Shown: positions 44,577-58,032 of the stretch, piece after piece
Numbering within the stretch: the stretch's first letter is position 1
Layout of the letters: every line of letters begins with the position of its first letter
Origin: Lunularia cruciata
Taxonomy: Eukaryota; Streptophyta; Marchantiopsida; Lunulariales; Lunulariaceae
Length of the DNA: 64,000 bases
Assembly: GCA_948567375.1 (NCBI GenBank)
Contig: OX419762.1
Location: forward strand, 37,243,034-37,307,033
Direction of reading: 5' to 3'
Notes under the pieces: model-generated
Told to the model about the DNA's origin: nothing
What the model saw: the letters and a program-made list of their open reading frames with translations, nothing else
Databases searched by the model: none
Program-made: the position numbers and the translations under genes

Positions 44577-45247
44577 TTCATCAAAGAAATGAAATCAAGG
44601 GGAACTCGGGTTTAAGGATTGGAGTTGTTATTGATCATTGGTAGCTCGATCATGGTCTAGAGTTTTCCTAAGAGTGGTAGTGTACAAAAAGTCTTCAAAT
44701 TGATGTAGATTTGGCAGACGATGTGTAGAAACATTGGCCAAATTTTGAGGAAAGAGAAACAATTTTCAAATGTGGTTATGATTTTGAGTTCATGAGGTGA
44801 AAGCAAGACCAGTTTGGTGCAAATTGAGCTTAGAGAGTGAAAATAAAGATGGATTTTGGAATCCATCCCCGTGAATTTGTGATTTGGAGAACCCCATCTT
44901 CAATATGGCTCGAATGGAGAGTTAGTGGAGGAGTTGGTGGTTAGGTAACTTTAGTGATTTACGTTAGATTTTATGTCAAGTTTTTGTTGGATTTTATGTT
45001 AAATTTTGGCTAGATTTTGAGAGGGGTCAATGTGGCAAAGTTTGGCCAAAGTTGGAGTGGGTTCAAAATGGCAAGAAGAAAAGCCTCGTTTGGTATTTAG
45101 AGGATTCGAAGCATAGGGTTGTGGGTTATGAGAGGCTACGAAGGCCTAGAAGTGTAAACAGCTTGCTAGCATGAGGCTAGCTAGTTTAGAGTAAATTTTG
45201 ATCATTATTTGGAAAAATCTACCCACCTTGTTAGATTATGTGCATTA

Positions 45248-45302
45248 GGGTTTGACCCTTAGATCTTTGGTTCCTAAATTGGTGCCCTCGCCAACTAGTA
45301 CA
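45248..45302 (-). promoter_or_regulatory. tRNA-like A/B box pair in copy 2 leader, antisense
   Basis: Minus-strand TGTACTAGTTGG (45302-45291) and GGGTCAAACCC (45258-45248). The latter fits the B-box consensus at 9 of 11 positions. It is the same place and orientation as 12105-12159 in copy 1. Confidence 0.4.
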
Positions 45303-45845
45303 CCTTCACTTGTTGTTGTAGTGATTGTTCCACTATTATCTATACACTTGTAGTTTTGGCTTCTAAGAGATAATTTGATCCTATTTTTGGTGATCCTAGT
45401 AGTTTAGGAAGTAGATAACTCTTATTATGTCAAATGTCAAATGATGACAGAGTTAGTCTATTGCTCATTTATAAGTTAGAGTTTTTTGTTTAGATTTCTT
45501 ATGATTGGACTCCCTCCATTTTTTAGTTCTTTCTTATACACCATGTTTGTGTGAGATGCCTTGACTTTAGAGCGTTGGTGCTCTAGTGTGCTCTTGGTAT
45601 TGAGGTTGGAATGATGACCAATCAGACTACCTATGTTTCTCTTTGGTGAGGTAAGGAGTGATGATCTACAGACTGTGAGAGTGCATGTTGTGATGGCAAG
45701 TTATAGGTTGCCCTTTCTCCTAGTGTAGTTGTCTTAGTTAGAGCTACATTAATCGATGATGTTTGGTTGGTACGTTGGCACTTGGTGGTGTTGGCACTTG
45801 GTGGGGTACTTGTAGTGGTTCCGGTTATAGGTTGCAATTTTTGAT

Positions 45846-47612
45846 TACCTTGTCACGATGGAGTTCTTGGGGGGTTCCAGAGGAGATAAAATTGTAGTAC
45901 ACTGTGGGTTTACTTGGAGTGATGCTCTATATCAGCTTGTATCTTAGGTCCCAAGCAGGGAGGAGATTGACTCTAAGTTGGAGTTTGACGTATGAGCTAA
46001 TTTAATTAAGAGTGCACTTGGTGTGTCCGCATCATTGTTATGAGACATGGATGAGATTTATGGGGCTTCCAAAGGCCCCAAGTTTTACTCTAGAACAATG
46101 GGTACCATTGAGTTGGATGACTTCATCCAAGAGTTCAATAGTTGGTGCAACAAATGTGGAACTCAACTTTGTTCACACCCCTCATGCATGGAAGGGGTTC
46201 TTTTAGCACTTGGAGGGTTTATCGATGGACAATTACCATGAGTTTAGGAGAGCTTGCTCACTTTGAGGAGATTGAGCTATGGAGACAATATTGATCTTTG
46301 AACTATATTTCCATCACTTCATGCTCAATTTTTGGGGATCGATCTATTGTTCGCATGAGTTCTAGCTCTAGTAGCATTGGTGGATCTCTTGGAGATGGTG
46401 CTACTACGAGTGGAGGTACTACTATAGGAGGTGGTTTAGTATTGGGCTTTAATCTCATGGTGGAGTTCTTCCAATGTTGAGGCAAAACTACCAAGGAGTG
46501 CGGGCGGACAAGTTGAGTAGCTCACAAGAGTTCCAATGGAAGGCTGGAGAGAGCTTGCGTGAGGCATGCATTCGCATGAGATGGATGATTAGCTATACTT
46601 AGGAAGTTATTGAGGCCCAAGCAGTCCAATTTTGGTATGAGATACTTGACAAAGAGTTGCAACATAGAGTCCGTGATGTTATAGTGTACAAGTTACTTTG
46701 CTTACTTTGGTAGTGGTCTTTGGTTTGGCTCAACATATTGAGCTCAACATGGAGGAGGAGAGAGTGGTGATATTTGGATTTGGTAGAGAACCCTCATCCA
46801 CAACAGTTACTTCCTCTAGAGTGTAGTAGAGTGCACCATGCCATGTTAGTTTCCAAGGATAGGGTGGATAGCCCAGATCCTATGGAGCGGATGGAGGGCC
46901 TATTATGGCTAGACCTTACCTTCATTTTTGGGTCAACAATAACTAGTGAGTGGTGGTGTTGCTTGTTAGACTTGTGGTGGACGTCACCATAGGAGAGAGT
47001 GCACTCAAGTCAATGGACCTAATACCTTTGGTGCATCATAGCAAGCATAGAGACAATGTGAGCATTGCCATAGATTTTGTCACACTAGTGACCAAATGCT
47101 TTGACCTACACCTGGAGTTACGTAGTGGTAGAGCTACTATGGTAGGTGGTAGAGGAGCTCTAGGTCATGGAGGATGAGGTAGTAGAGGTGGACCCACAAT
47201 AGAGGTGCAGTACTTGCCTTTATTTTTTATACAGCCATGGGTACTCAAATTGAGCAATTGGAACATAGATTGGCAAGCATGGCCATAGCTCAGAGGAGAT
47301 CAAATTTAAGTGGTGAGGCTTTCAACTCATATGGGGATGATAGAGGCATCTTAGAATTCATATGTGGAGTAGCACAATTGGATGCATTTGCCGCAATGAC
47401 TAAGAGTGTAGTACATGCTCCAGAGCTTAGAGGAGCATCATTGGAGTTGGACCCATATAGAGAAGAGACGGGTAGCGAGGCTAGACTTCCCCAATCTTTT
47501 ACACTCTTAGAGGGATTGTAGATGGGATTCATGGCTCTTAGATGTCCCAATGTAGGTGTTGTAAGTGATGATGGGGGGCATGATGGACTACCTACTAGTT
47601 AGCCACTTGCTA
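45846..47612 (+). pseudogene. Gag of copy 2
   Basis: Starts at an ATG (ATGGAGTTCTT) where copy 1 has ACG. It carries recognisable Gag blocks in broken frames (IELDDFIQEFNSW, the Ser-rich stretch and a decayed zinc-knuckle region near 46960-47090). The first knuckle has TAG after its first Cys. The second has lost its last Cys through a frameshift. It is more damaged than copy 1. Confidence 0.7.
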
Positions 47613-47653
47613 CTACACAGATTGAGTCTAGTATGATGTTGGGAGCGGCTTAG

Positions 47654-48737
47654 TTGATTATGTGTTTTCCATTATTCTCAACCAGTGATATGTTTATATT
47701 GGGAGTTGACCTAATCCTAGTGTTTTGGTTGGCTGCCACCCTCTATTATAATAGGGATGATGTGGTCTCTACTACTAGAGCAGAGGTGGTTGATAATGGA
47801 GTTGACTTGGTTGAGGAGCATGGGATCCGCCCAACGACTAGTGGTTTATGGCAAGCAATTGTGGTTAGATTGGAGGAGTTACCAACTAGACTGGCCTTTG
47901 AGCAAGCATGGTTTACACTTGGGGTTGTCCTATTGGATAACTAGATGAGGATTTTTTGTTTAGTGGGACCTTTAAGGAAGTTCTATATACAACAGAGGGT
48001 CTTTCTAGCTTCTGGTGTATAGCTCCTTATGTTGGAGAAGGTTACAATTGTCGGTCTAGAGTTGTAGAAGACCAATGTGGAGAGGGGTCCATTTCAGATC
48101 CAAACATCTCTAGGGGGTGGTTCTACACAATATATCACATCTGGAGGGCTTGTTGTTCAAATTCAGCCTGGTCATCCAATTGATAGCTCTATGGTGAGAG
48201 CTTAAGCCATTGCAATAATGGTTGAGTCATATGATGTGTTAGTTAGGGGAGTAGTGTTATACCCCATGGATTTTGATATTGATTATTGGAAGGAGATAGC
48301 CTCCTATAGAGCAGGTTAGCAATTAGGTGAGGGATGAGTATGTCTCCTACCAATATACTTCAATAGTGGTAGTCTTGGCTCATTATAGTCCAAGACCATG
48401 GTGACATCAACTTTAGCTTTCAATGGTTTTGTTACTTGGCCTTTCGATTTATTGAAGGGGAACGGAAGGGGAACGCCTATGCAGAGGATATTCCAATACC
48501 AGAGGAGATCACTCGGATTTGGAATACAAGTGGAATTGATTCATCCACCTTGGATGTTCCATTGTGGAGTTCAAAGGAGGCATTATAGCAACATGCAAAT
48601 CAGTTGGTGCAACAAGCTTGGAGTGGAGCCTTTGTACCACCAAGAGACCAATGTGAGGATGAGCCTCCAAAGTTGATTACCTTGACATCGTTGGATACAA
48701 CACTCATTGCTTGATAGTATCCAATAGAGAGAGTATG
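47654..48737 (+). pseudogene. Protease region of copy 2
   Basis: Aligns with 14530-15591. The active-site Asp codon is lost, but Ser-Gly of the D-S-G motif remains near 48010. Frame and stop breaks are numerous. TAG and TGA occur where copy 1 has CAG and TGG, and the reverse also occurs. Confidence 0.7.
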
Positions 48738-50340
48738 TCTATTGGAGTTGTTTGATGGGATTAGTATTGTACTAGCTATGGTACTCTAGGCGGGTAAACG
48801 AGTACAGAGGTACTTGTATGTGGAAAGAAATGAGACTACTAAGTGAGTCTATGTACATCATGTGGCACATTGGGCCTATTGGTATCATAAGTTATTACCA
48901 ATGTTAGTAGTTAGGGGCTACCAAAAGATCCTACAAGCATACATTTTTTGTGCGGGGTGCACAAGATTTGAAGTGACATGGTCCCATTCATTTGGTGATT
49001 TTTGGATGGCCATGTTAGGGACATACACGTATTGGCCAAGGTTTGGGTCTTCATGATCCCCATTCTAGTGTATTTTGGGAGATGTTACGGATACTACTAT
49101 TACATCTTAGGTTCATTAGTTTTTTTCTCCAACTTACATTTTGGAGAATATTTCTTTGAAGGGTGATTTTCACACTTGAGTGGTGGCAAGTACAAATTAG
49201 GTCCATTCTTGGATGGGTGTAATACTCAGAGGACAGGAGAGAAAACACAGATTTCACACTCAATCATCCGATGCTCCAAAGGAGCACCCTCTCCTTATTA
49301 TATAGACAAAGAGGATCTCCTCCAAGGAAGCTCCACCATAGGATTAGGCACATAGATAGGTGACATGTTGATCCTACTCCTATCTGGTTGGTCAAACAAG
49401 CTTTGACCAAAGGGAATCTTTTATGGAATCTTCTCATAAGAATCTTAGAATCACATGGGTGAGATACAGTTGGAAAGCTCTCACCAAGACAAAGTAGGGG
49501 AAGGGAAGGCTAGCTCTTCCTGCATCGGGGAGGAATTTGCACATTTTGAGGCCTAATTTATACGTTTAGGCCTCTAAAATTGCCTTCAAAGATTTTAGGC
49601 ATATTTTGATTCCTACTCTATTAATAGAAGTCTCTTTTTGGTAATACCTCTTTATGACATCATTCATGATGTTACTAAACCATCATGTGTAACATCATTC
49701 CAGATGTTACTAAACCAATTCTCACCTTTAAATCATATATTTAGTTATTGGTTCTAAAGTTTTCATGTCTATTTCAATTTCTGCCCTATTAGTATAAGTA
49801 TTCTTTTGGTGATACTTCTGTTTGATCTATTTTTTCCATCATGTATAACATCATTACAGATGTTACCAAACCAAATTTCACATTGAGATCATATGGCTAG
49901 CTCTTGGTATTACAATGGGACATGTTGTGTTATTAGATGCAAGTAGGGTGGGATCACGGGTTCATTATCTTTGTCTTAGGTGGATGAATCTCTTACCTAG
50001 AGAGATTCTACGATGCACTTATGATGGGATTCAACAACTAGACCACATCATTGTTGATGACATCTTGGATGTTAGGCATTAGTCTTAGATGGTGATAGTG
50101 GTTGATAGCTCAGCCTAGAGCTGCTTTTCCACACTTATGAGTTCCTATGCTTCCATGCTTTTTGAGAAAGAGGTCTTGGATTGGTTTGGGGCTCACAATT
50201 ATAGTAGTTGGTGGAGCTCAATGCCAACAAGAGAGAGCATGCAATGGGTTTTTGCACCGGTATTACCTCTATTCCAACCAATAGTGTTAGAGGTATCCAG
50301 ACATTAGATGTTTGGTCATGCTATGAACCTAAACTGTTTG
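48738..50340 (+). pseudogene. C5-cytosine methyltransferase domain of copy 2, split by a solo LTR
   Basis: Motif I reads LELFDGIS, closer to the DNMT3 pattern than copy 1. Motif IV has Gly-Trp-Pro-Cys with TAG replacing the next Gln (about 49003-49020). Motif VI is LENIS (about 49139). After the LTR at 49218-49914, motif VIII continues (VGSRVHYLCL, about 49948) and motifs IX and X follow (about 50230-50340, ending FGHAMNLN). The Trp before Pro-Cys tells us what the TAG at 15859 in copy 1 replaced. Confidence 0.85.
49218..49914 (-). repeat. Solo LTR of the chromodomain gypsy family inside the methyltransferase domain
   Basis: TGTAATACTCAG to GGTATTACA, flanked by a perfect 5-bp target duplication ATGGG (49213-49217 and 49915-49919). 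Copy 1 has ATGGG once at the matching site (TTGGATGGGACATGC). It also preserves the intact GAGGCCTAA site that copy 1 hit in another LTR. Confidence 0.95.
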
Positions 50341-50829
50341 ACTTGGATTGTGAACCTTGGCTTAGTAGAGTACCATAGGATGTGCTTGATAGGTATCACT
50401 ACTCGGACACTTGTGAGCTCTGTGCTTATCAAGACAATTCAAGCACATATTGGGGGCAATGGACTGAGTGGATAGGGTATTCTTAGGACACCGCTAGTGG
50501 CTACTAAGGAAAGTGGTCTACTTGGAGTGCATCCAAGTGAGTGTAGTCTACTTGGATTACACCCTTGGTCTACTTGGGATGCAAGTAGAGGACATATGGA
50601 GCTTGTAGTTAGGTCAAAAAGATTTTTTCACACTTAGGTTAGGACCTCTATTGGGTTGGAGCATGACACTACTGCTCCCTAAGGCCCAATGTGGTAGCCA
50701 GTCAATATGTCTTCCACTCCTATGATAGTTAGAGAGGATACTTGGGACCCCAATCTTGGATCTAAGCTTACAAGAAGGGAAAGATGGAGAGTTTGGATGT
50801 TCATGAGAAGCTACACAAGTTGTTTTGCC

Positions 50830-52170
50830 TTTAATATGATTTAGGTGCTCTAAGAGGACTTGGTATTTGGATTGAGCTGACTAGCAATACATCAATTTTC
50901 TGATGTCCCTATCAATATAGTGATATAGAGAGAGCATTAATATATAGCCATAGTAGAGACCTTTTTGAAGTTGGTTTGGTGGAGATTTCACATGGAGAGT
51001 ATCCATTGGCTATAGTGATGCTACCCAAGAAAGATATGCATGGAAACTACACAAGTAGGCAGATGTGTGGAGATTATCATCTTATCAATTAACATACTAC
51101 GGCTAATTGGTATGCTATGGCTACATTGGAGTAGATCTTTGATGCAATTGGGCATGCAAAGGTCTTCAGTACTTTGGATCGTCGAGTAGGATATCATTAG
51201 TTGCTGATCAAGAGGGAGAATAAATCCAAGATAGCATTTTGGGCTATTGATCTTCATGGAAAGGATGTGTTATATCAATGGAGTTTCTTACCATCTTGGT
51301 TAAAGAATGTTCATGCTGAATTCCAAAGGGTCATGGATAGAATCCTAGCTGGATTGGATTTGCTTGGTGCTATATTGATAACATTTAGGTCTATAGCACT
51401 ATTGTGGAGGAGCATGATAGACATTTGTTTGAGACGATTGAGAGGTTGAGATCTCATGGACTCAAATTACATCTTGAGAAATGTAAGTTCTTTCATGAGT
51501 AGGTTGAGTATTTGGGTCACACTATCTGTTTTGGAGAACTTGGTGTTCAGTTAACCAAGGTGGAGGCTATTGCACTTATTCCTTGGCCTAAGGATGTGAG
51601 CAGATTGTGAGCATTCCTTGGGTTGATGAACTTCTATTGTTGTTATGTTAGAGGATTTAGTGTCATTGTGCAAGGCCTTGACAAAGCTGACCAAGCTTAC
51701 ACATGAGTGCTATTGGGGAGATGAGCAAGAGAGAGTTTTTGTAGAGCTCAAGGAGAGGTTGACATATGCTCCTATTTTGAGAAGACCAATCAAAGGATGA
51801 CCATTTTAGGTTCACACTGATCGGAGTATGTTTGGGCTTGGAACAATGCTCACCCATCATGATGAGGGGAAGGAGTTTGTGGTGGGCTATGGTAGTTGCT
51901 CCAACAATTCAGCGGAGATGAAATATAGTTCATATGAGGGAGAGTGTTTGGTTGCAGTATAGGCAGTAGCACATTTCCGGTGTTACCTATTTGGTAACCC
52001 CTTTACTCTCATCACTAATCATCAGCCACTAAAGTGGTTGATGGAGTTTGACAAGCTTTCAAGGAAGCTTGCATGATGGGCTCTGATTTTATAGGAGTAT
52101 AATGTCATGGTTATTCATAGACCTAGAGTGGTGAAATCATGATGTAGATGGGTTGAGTAGAAACCCATGT
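50830..52170 (+). pseudogene. Reverse transcriptase and RNase H of copy 2
   Basis: Decayed but colinear with copy 1. Visible pieces are EISHGEYPLA, FWAIDLHGKD, AEFQRVMDRILAGLD, a damaged YIDD box near 51370, a thumb segment and RNase H pieces (EFVVGYG, HQPLKWLMEF). Several frameshifts and stops are present. CAA at 51322 shows that the matching TAG in copy 1 (17508) replaced Gln. Confidence 0.85.
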
Positions 52171-52539
52171 CCCAACCAACAAGATCAGACCAAAGCATGT
52201 TGGCATGGTGAAATAGATGAGGAGATGGTGCCAAGTTGGCATGCATTTGCCTTTCTCTGTATAATTTTTGAAGCTTTGGTGGTATCTCTCTTAATGCATA
52301 TAGGAGGAGTTATTGAGATCATAGATCCAGAGAGTAGAGATAGTTGTATAGTTTAGCGAGACATTCATGATGATATCTTAGTGATGGACTATCTTTGCAT
52401 TGGTGTTGTGGGTGGCACAATTGGGGCCAAGGAGAAAGACGGTGTTCTTCAACAAGCCAGATGGTTCAAATTGGAGGGCAAATACCTTCTTTGTGTATGG
52501 GAGAAGGATAGAGTGAGAGTTGTACTACTTCTATCTCAC

Positions 52540-54238
52540 AGACCATAGTTGGTCCGTCATGCTCATGAGGAGCTAGGACATTTTGGAGTAAAGTATACAT
52601 ATAGTTTACTTTAGAGTCATTATTGGTGGTGCGGTATGTAGACTAGTGTATAGCAATTTGTGGCCAAATGTGTGGTTTGTGACCAAGTTAGAGCATCATT
52701 TAATGTTCTTATGCCGTAGTTACACTCATTACTTATCATGGGGTTGGGTTACCATTGGAGTTTGGACTTTTTGGACCTTTACCATTGACCATGAGACATC
52801 ATCGATATGTTTTGATGATTATTGAGCACTTCTCCAAGGAGATTGAGTACGTGGTATTTCCTAACAAGTCTAGTGAAGGGACGGCTTACTCTTTCATGGA
52901 TCGTGTTCTCAATCATTTTGGTACACCAATTGAGGTTTTGACTGATCATGATATAGGGTTCTTGGGAGAGTTTTTAGGTCTTGTGTGACAATGCTTTGAT
53001 TGATCATTGTACTACCTTCCCATATCACCCTAAGGCAAATAGCTTAGCCAAGAGAGGGGTTCAAATAGTGAAGAAAGGATTTCAAAAGTATGTTTTGCAA
53101 GGAGACCACTTGGGAGATTGGGATCTTGTAATACTACGAGACAAGAGAACTCTCCAAGAGAGATACAAGAGAGAAAATACAAGTTTCACACTCAATCCTT
53201 CAATGCCCCAAAGGAGCACCTTCTCTTTATTATATAACAAAGGGGATCCCTCAAAGGAAGGCCTACCGTTGGATCAAATACATGGATTGGTGACCTGTCA
53301 ATGAGCTCCATCCTTGGATTAGATGTTTGGATGGGTGACATGTAAGTCCTTGTCCTATCTAGTTGGTCCAAAGGGAATCTTTAGAGAATCTTCCTATGGG
53401 GAGCTCAGAATCACATGGGTGAGGTACCATTGGAAAGCTCTTGACAAGATGAATCATAGGGGGAGAAAACAAGCCTTCTCCCTTAATGTGGAGGACTCTT
53501 TCTATTTTCAAGGTCTAATTCATCCGTTTAGACCTCCAAAATTGACTCTAAAATGTTTAGGTTATTTTTTACTTTTAGTTATCCATAAAAGTACTCTTTT
53601 GGTGACACATCTGTTTGATCTACCTGGCCCATTATATGAAACTTCCTTTTAGATGTTACAAAGCCAATTTCCACCTCCAGATAATATATCTAGTTGTGTG
53701 TATTACATATCTCCAGTTACCTTGGTTGGCCATGGGCTATCGGTTCAACCGACAAGCCTTCTTAGCATTCTTCTCTCCTTACTTTCTACTCTATGGACAA
53801 GATCCAAATTACATGCAACCATTCATTGAGATATTATAGTAGTTTTGGACTTGGATGATCCAGATGTATGGATGAGCGCATGTTCTCAATGGGCAGAGAT
53901 CTTTTGAGCGATGGCCTTTGAGAAATTGGCAATTGCTCAACATAAGGATACCTTACGCTATACTACCATTTGAGGAGGAGGTTATAGACCCTCAATCCAT
54001 CAATTTGATCTAGGCGACTATGTATATCTATAGCAAATAGCACCAATGACTCTTGATGTTTCTACAAGCCGCACTATCTTGAGAGTGCATGAGGTTTTGC
54101 CATCTGGAGTCCTTGTGTTGGAAGGACATGTTGGTGTTATTTGGAAAGGATCATGTGTGCAATTATGCACCATGCCACCTCTTAAACATTGATGTTACTA
54201 TGGATCCAAGCTTGGCACTTGTACGTGTAGGCTTGTAG
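52540..54238 (+). pseudogene. Integrase of copy 2, split by a solo LTR
   Basis: Zinc domain and core (WSLDF, LTDHDIGF, a decayed Glu region) precede the LTR at 53127-53707. The core end resumes after it (LAMGYRFNRQAFLAFFSPYFLLYGQ, 53725 on), then the C-terminal region. CAA at 53800 shows the ancestral codon of TGA 19389 in copy 1. Confidence 0.85.
53127..53707 (-). repeat. Second solo LTR of the chromodomain gypsy family, in the integrase
   Basis: TGTAATACTACG to GTATTACA, 581 bp with internal deletion relative to 321-1056. Flanks GATCT and TATCT share four of five bases, and copy 1 reads GATCTCC once at this place. Confidence 0.9.
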
Positions 54239-54378
54239 TGTATATTATGTGGCTCTTCTGGTGGAGCTGCTAATATGATAGTGTGTGATACTTATTCGAG
54301 AGGATGTCATATGGCATGTATGACTCCTCCCCTCATGGTGGTTCCTCAAGGACAATGGTTATGTCCTAGATGTACTTG
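54239..54378 (+). pseudogene. PHD finger of copy 2
   Basis: CILC, CDTY (second Cys changed to Tyr), CHMAC, QWLCPRC then TGA. It is colinear with 19839-19979 and confirms that the finger is an inherited part of the element. Confidence 0.85.
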
Positions 54379-54516
54379 ACCTATAGCTAGTTCATCATTT
54401 ATATGGTATAGATTGTAGATAGGTGACTAACAATGGGGTTGGATAGGTTATACCATATACTTGGAGTGGATGGCTATATGGAATTAGAGAGACCTAACTA
54501 CCAACTAGAGGGGCAA

Positions 54517-55170
54517 TTGTGGCACTTTAGAGTCCATGTATAACTTATGTGTGAGTTGTGTTTCTATAGTGTGTGATATTGACATCAATGTATGTTGTGT
54601 AGTGATGTATATACACACAATAGTTGTCATGTCATTTGTAGCATCACACCTAGATTGCTTGGACTTTGGAGTAGTAGTGTTTGTAGTTAGGAGTATTTTG
54701 GTAGTTACTCATAGACTACTTGTTGATGGTCAGATTTTTCATTTGGGGTATTGACTACATGGTGAGGCCCACTATCACTTAGCACCATTTGCATTGTCAA
54801 ATGTGCCATCAGTAGGACCATTAGGGTTGGAGACCAAGGGGTATACTTTCAAAGTGTAACTCCAGAGAGCTCACTTCTCTGATGTTGAGCTTTTGAGTTC
54901 TTGGCTATAGTGAATAAAGGCCGGCGAGCATCACTTGGATACTTTTAGCTAGAGTGGGTATGGCTTGATTCCAATCAATACCCAATTTTTGGCAGATTAT
55001 GGAGTTATAGATTAAATATTGATCTGATTGAGTGTGATTCAAGTTGTATAAACAAACTGATGAATTGTGGTACTTTAGAGTCCATGTATGACTTATGTGT
55101 GAGTTGTGCTTCTATAGTGTGTGATGTTGATTGTGATGTATGTGGTGTAGCAATGTATATATGCACAACA
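54517..55170 (+). repeat. Right terminal repeats A-B-A' of copy 2
   Basis: A 54517-54624, B 54625-55064, A' 55065-55170, in the same arrangement and nearly the same sizes as copy 1. The purine run AGAGGGGCAA precedes A. Confidence 0.85.
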
Positions 55171-56066
55171 TAGGCATATCATGTCTATTTTGATTTCATA
55201 AGTGAAAAGTAGAGGAACATGGACAACATGTGACCTAATGACTAAAAGATTGTATCCTTGATTTATGTAATAGGTTCTATTATAAACATGTTTTTGAGTT
55301 TTTGAGATATGATATAGTGTTCATTAAATTTGGGCAAGAAACTCATAATAATGTAGTATCTGAGCCATAAAAGAAAGATATGGTGGGTCTTCTACAAACA
55401 CTACAATTGTTGAGAAGTTGCAGGCATATAAAACTTGCAATCATGGAGTTGTATGTAGTGAGTGCGCTCATGTTTTTAGGGGTTTATTGTACTTTTGGAG
55501 AGTGCACTTTAGATATGCACAAGAAATATTATACTAAGATGACTCTCTTATTGTAGTTAAGAGGTTGCAAACTGTTATGTAAACATGTAACAAGTGATTG
55601 CACACATGCTGATGGTATTGTCAACAACTGGAAATACATTGTCATGGTCAATTGATCTGTTTTGTAGTTCCCTATCCAATCCGTTCAATTCTCTTACATG
55701 AAGTTCTCCAAATTGACTGTGTTTTTCCTCACCCATGCATCCATTCCTCTCAATGCCTTAGGAATTTAACAAACTTGTTTTACCTCCATGTGACTTAAAT
55801 ATTATCACCTATCACATCAAATGGATTCAAGTCCCATAATTTTCAAATTTCTTTGGCTAGTGATTTGTTGTCAGACTGTGTCACATCACTCCCAATGTTT
55901 TTCTACTTTGTATCACTAGACTCCATAAAGATTTAGGCATACATAAGTAAGTAAGCACCCACACCTTTACAAGCATTCTCAATAATGCATTATTCTCAAA
56001 CAGAGCTAGTATTCTTTTTTATGGAGTGAAATGCTTTGGAGCTTAGCTCCATGCCTATCCTTTGAT

Positions 56067-56218
56067 AGAGGATTTTTGGTTTACGAATGGGGAGTTCTCC
56101 ATTGTACTTGGCTTGTGTTTGGGTTTCTCATTTGTCTATGCTAGAGGATTTTTGGTTTACGAATGAGGAGTTCTCCATTGTACTCGGCTTGTGTATGGGT
56201 TTCTCATTTGTCTATGCT
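56067..56218. repeat. Tandem duplication, two 76-bp units
   Basis: 56067-56142 and 56143-56218 differ at only a few bases (AGAGGATTTTTGGTTTACGA at both starts). Confidence 0.92.
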
Positions 56219-58032
56219 AGGGCTTCTAGACTAGTGTGCATGTGGTTTCATATATGATACACAAGGCATACATATTTTACAGTGTGTTGTAGGTGGAGAG
56301 GACACCCGAGTTTATGAAGCAATCCATGATAAGGTGGCTCAACTCCTTCAAGCTACATGATCTTAGGTACAAATTGAGTGGTGTTTGGACTTACAAGGAC
56401 CACCTTCACAACAGGTGAGAATAGATATCATCACATTCACAAATGGTCCATGTACTTCGTTTGTTGCTTGTAGGTGGTTGCAAACCCCTACAAGCAGAAA
56501 CACTAGCATGAGCCGTCATTTAGGCAAGAGTAACAACAACCTATAACTTGGGGAACTGAGGATCAGTATGCACCATGGCTTATCTTTGATACCTTTGTTC
56601 CTTTCGCCATGGAGATTTTTGGACACCTTAATCACCACTTTGACAGATTGCTTCATATATATGTTTCATCTTTGAAATCTATCTAGTGTGCAATGTGAGA
56701 GATTACCTCTTAATGTAGTGTAAAAAAGTTATTTTGTAATATTGGCATTTCAAGTTGAATAGATATACCACAATTTCTTCCATTGATACTTAAGGATTAT
56801 TATTTTTGGTCTTCTGAAGTAGAAATATCATATTGAAAATTATTTTGTGAAACTATAGTCATTGAAATCAATGATTCCAAATTAAATTTATTTGCTTCAT
56901 ATAATATGAAAGGTAATAAAATAGATGGCAAGATAGATAATATAGATCATATGATTCTAACAGACATATTAGGTGGAAAAAGAACCAAACTAATTTTTTA
57001 ATCAATATAAGTGTTGATAAAAGAAAAATGCAAACATAGTAAGAATGATACATTTAATCATATCTTTTTGATTGAATTTTAGAATGTACCAACATATCTA
57101 TTATTTTAATGAAAATGTAGAGAGGATACCTTACAGTCTAACAATTGTAATTTTTCAAGTCCTACTTGGTTTCAATTAGGAATAGAACCTCATAAATGTT
57201 TTGCTTCTTGTTAGTATGACCACCTAATTTTATGGGTAGAAAAAAATTGAAATAAGATCGTTAAACGATAGGTTAAAATATAGAATGAAGGCTTCTCTTG
57301 CTTGCACTTGGTATTATTAACTTCAGCAAATTTTTCATATATCTAGAAAATCTAGAGGATCATGGCAAGTTCTTCCAATCAATTTAATACCGTTTAGTAT
57401 ACATTTTAGTTTCTACTAAAATTTTCAAATGCTATTTATTTTGTTAATTTGAATTATAAAATTTAGCATTTTACCCTTGTTCTTGAACTATCGCGTCGAC
57501 CCCGTTTTCGCGGACCCCATCTTCCCGTTAGTATGTTGCTGGTCTTATTTCCCATTAGTAGCACGGAGTTATTTCAAATTCGGGACACTTCTGACGTTGG
57601 GTTTTCTTTTTTATCCCATCATGCATTCATGCGTCCGTGATGGCCCGAAGATTCACATAACTTTTAACTTCAGGATCTATACTATATATATTATGCTGGC
57701 TTATCTTGAATTAAATTAAACTCTATTTAAGTCGATGGATTCGTATGTATGTCCACTTTCCTTTATGACTCATGCATTCTAGGATATAAAATATATAAAG
57801 ATATTCTAGAAGGTACAAACTTCCCTTTTATTTTTATTTATTTATTTATTTGGCAAGCACACGCACACGAACTGGCATTCTCTTTGTTTGCTGCACTCCA
57901 CTCTACAAATGGGGCTGCGTGGTACTCGAGCATAAGTGAGCCGCCCTACAATGTGGCGCATCTCATGCAGTAGTAGCAAAAGTTTGTGAGCCCACTTTGT
58001 ACCTGCCTGCGTCGAAGTCAGAATTGGGGTTA

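Larger units (their letters stand above)
44000..55170 (+). mobile_element. Ty3/gypsy-like methyltransferase/PHD retrotransposon, copy 2
   Basis: Same family and order as 10917-20810. Span is 11171 bp, or about 9.88 kb without two solo LTR insertions (49218-49914 and 53127-53707, each with target duplication). Ends are TGTCAC and ACA. Flanks TAAG and TAGG could be a 4-bp target duplication with one mismatch. It is more decayed than copy 1. Confidence 0.9.
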
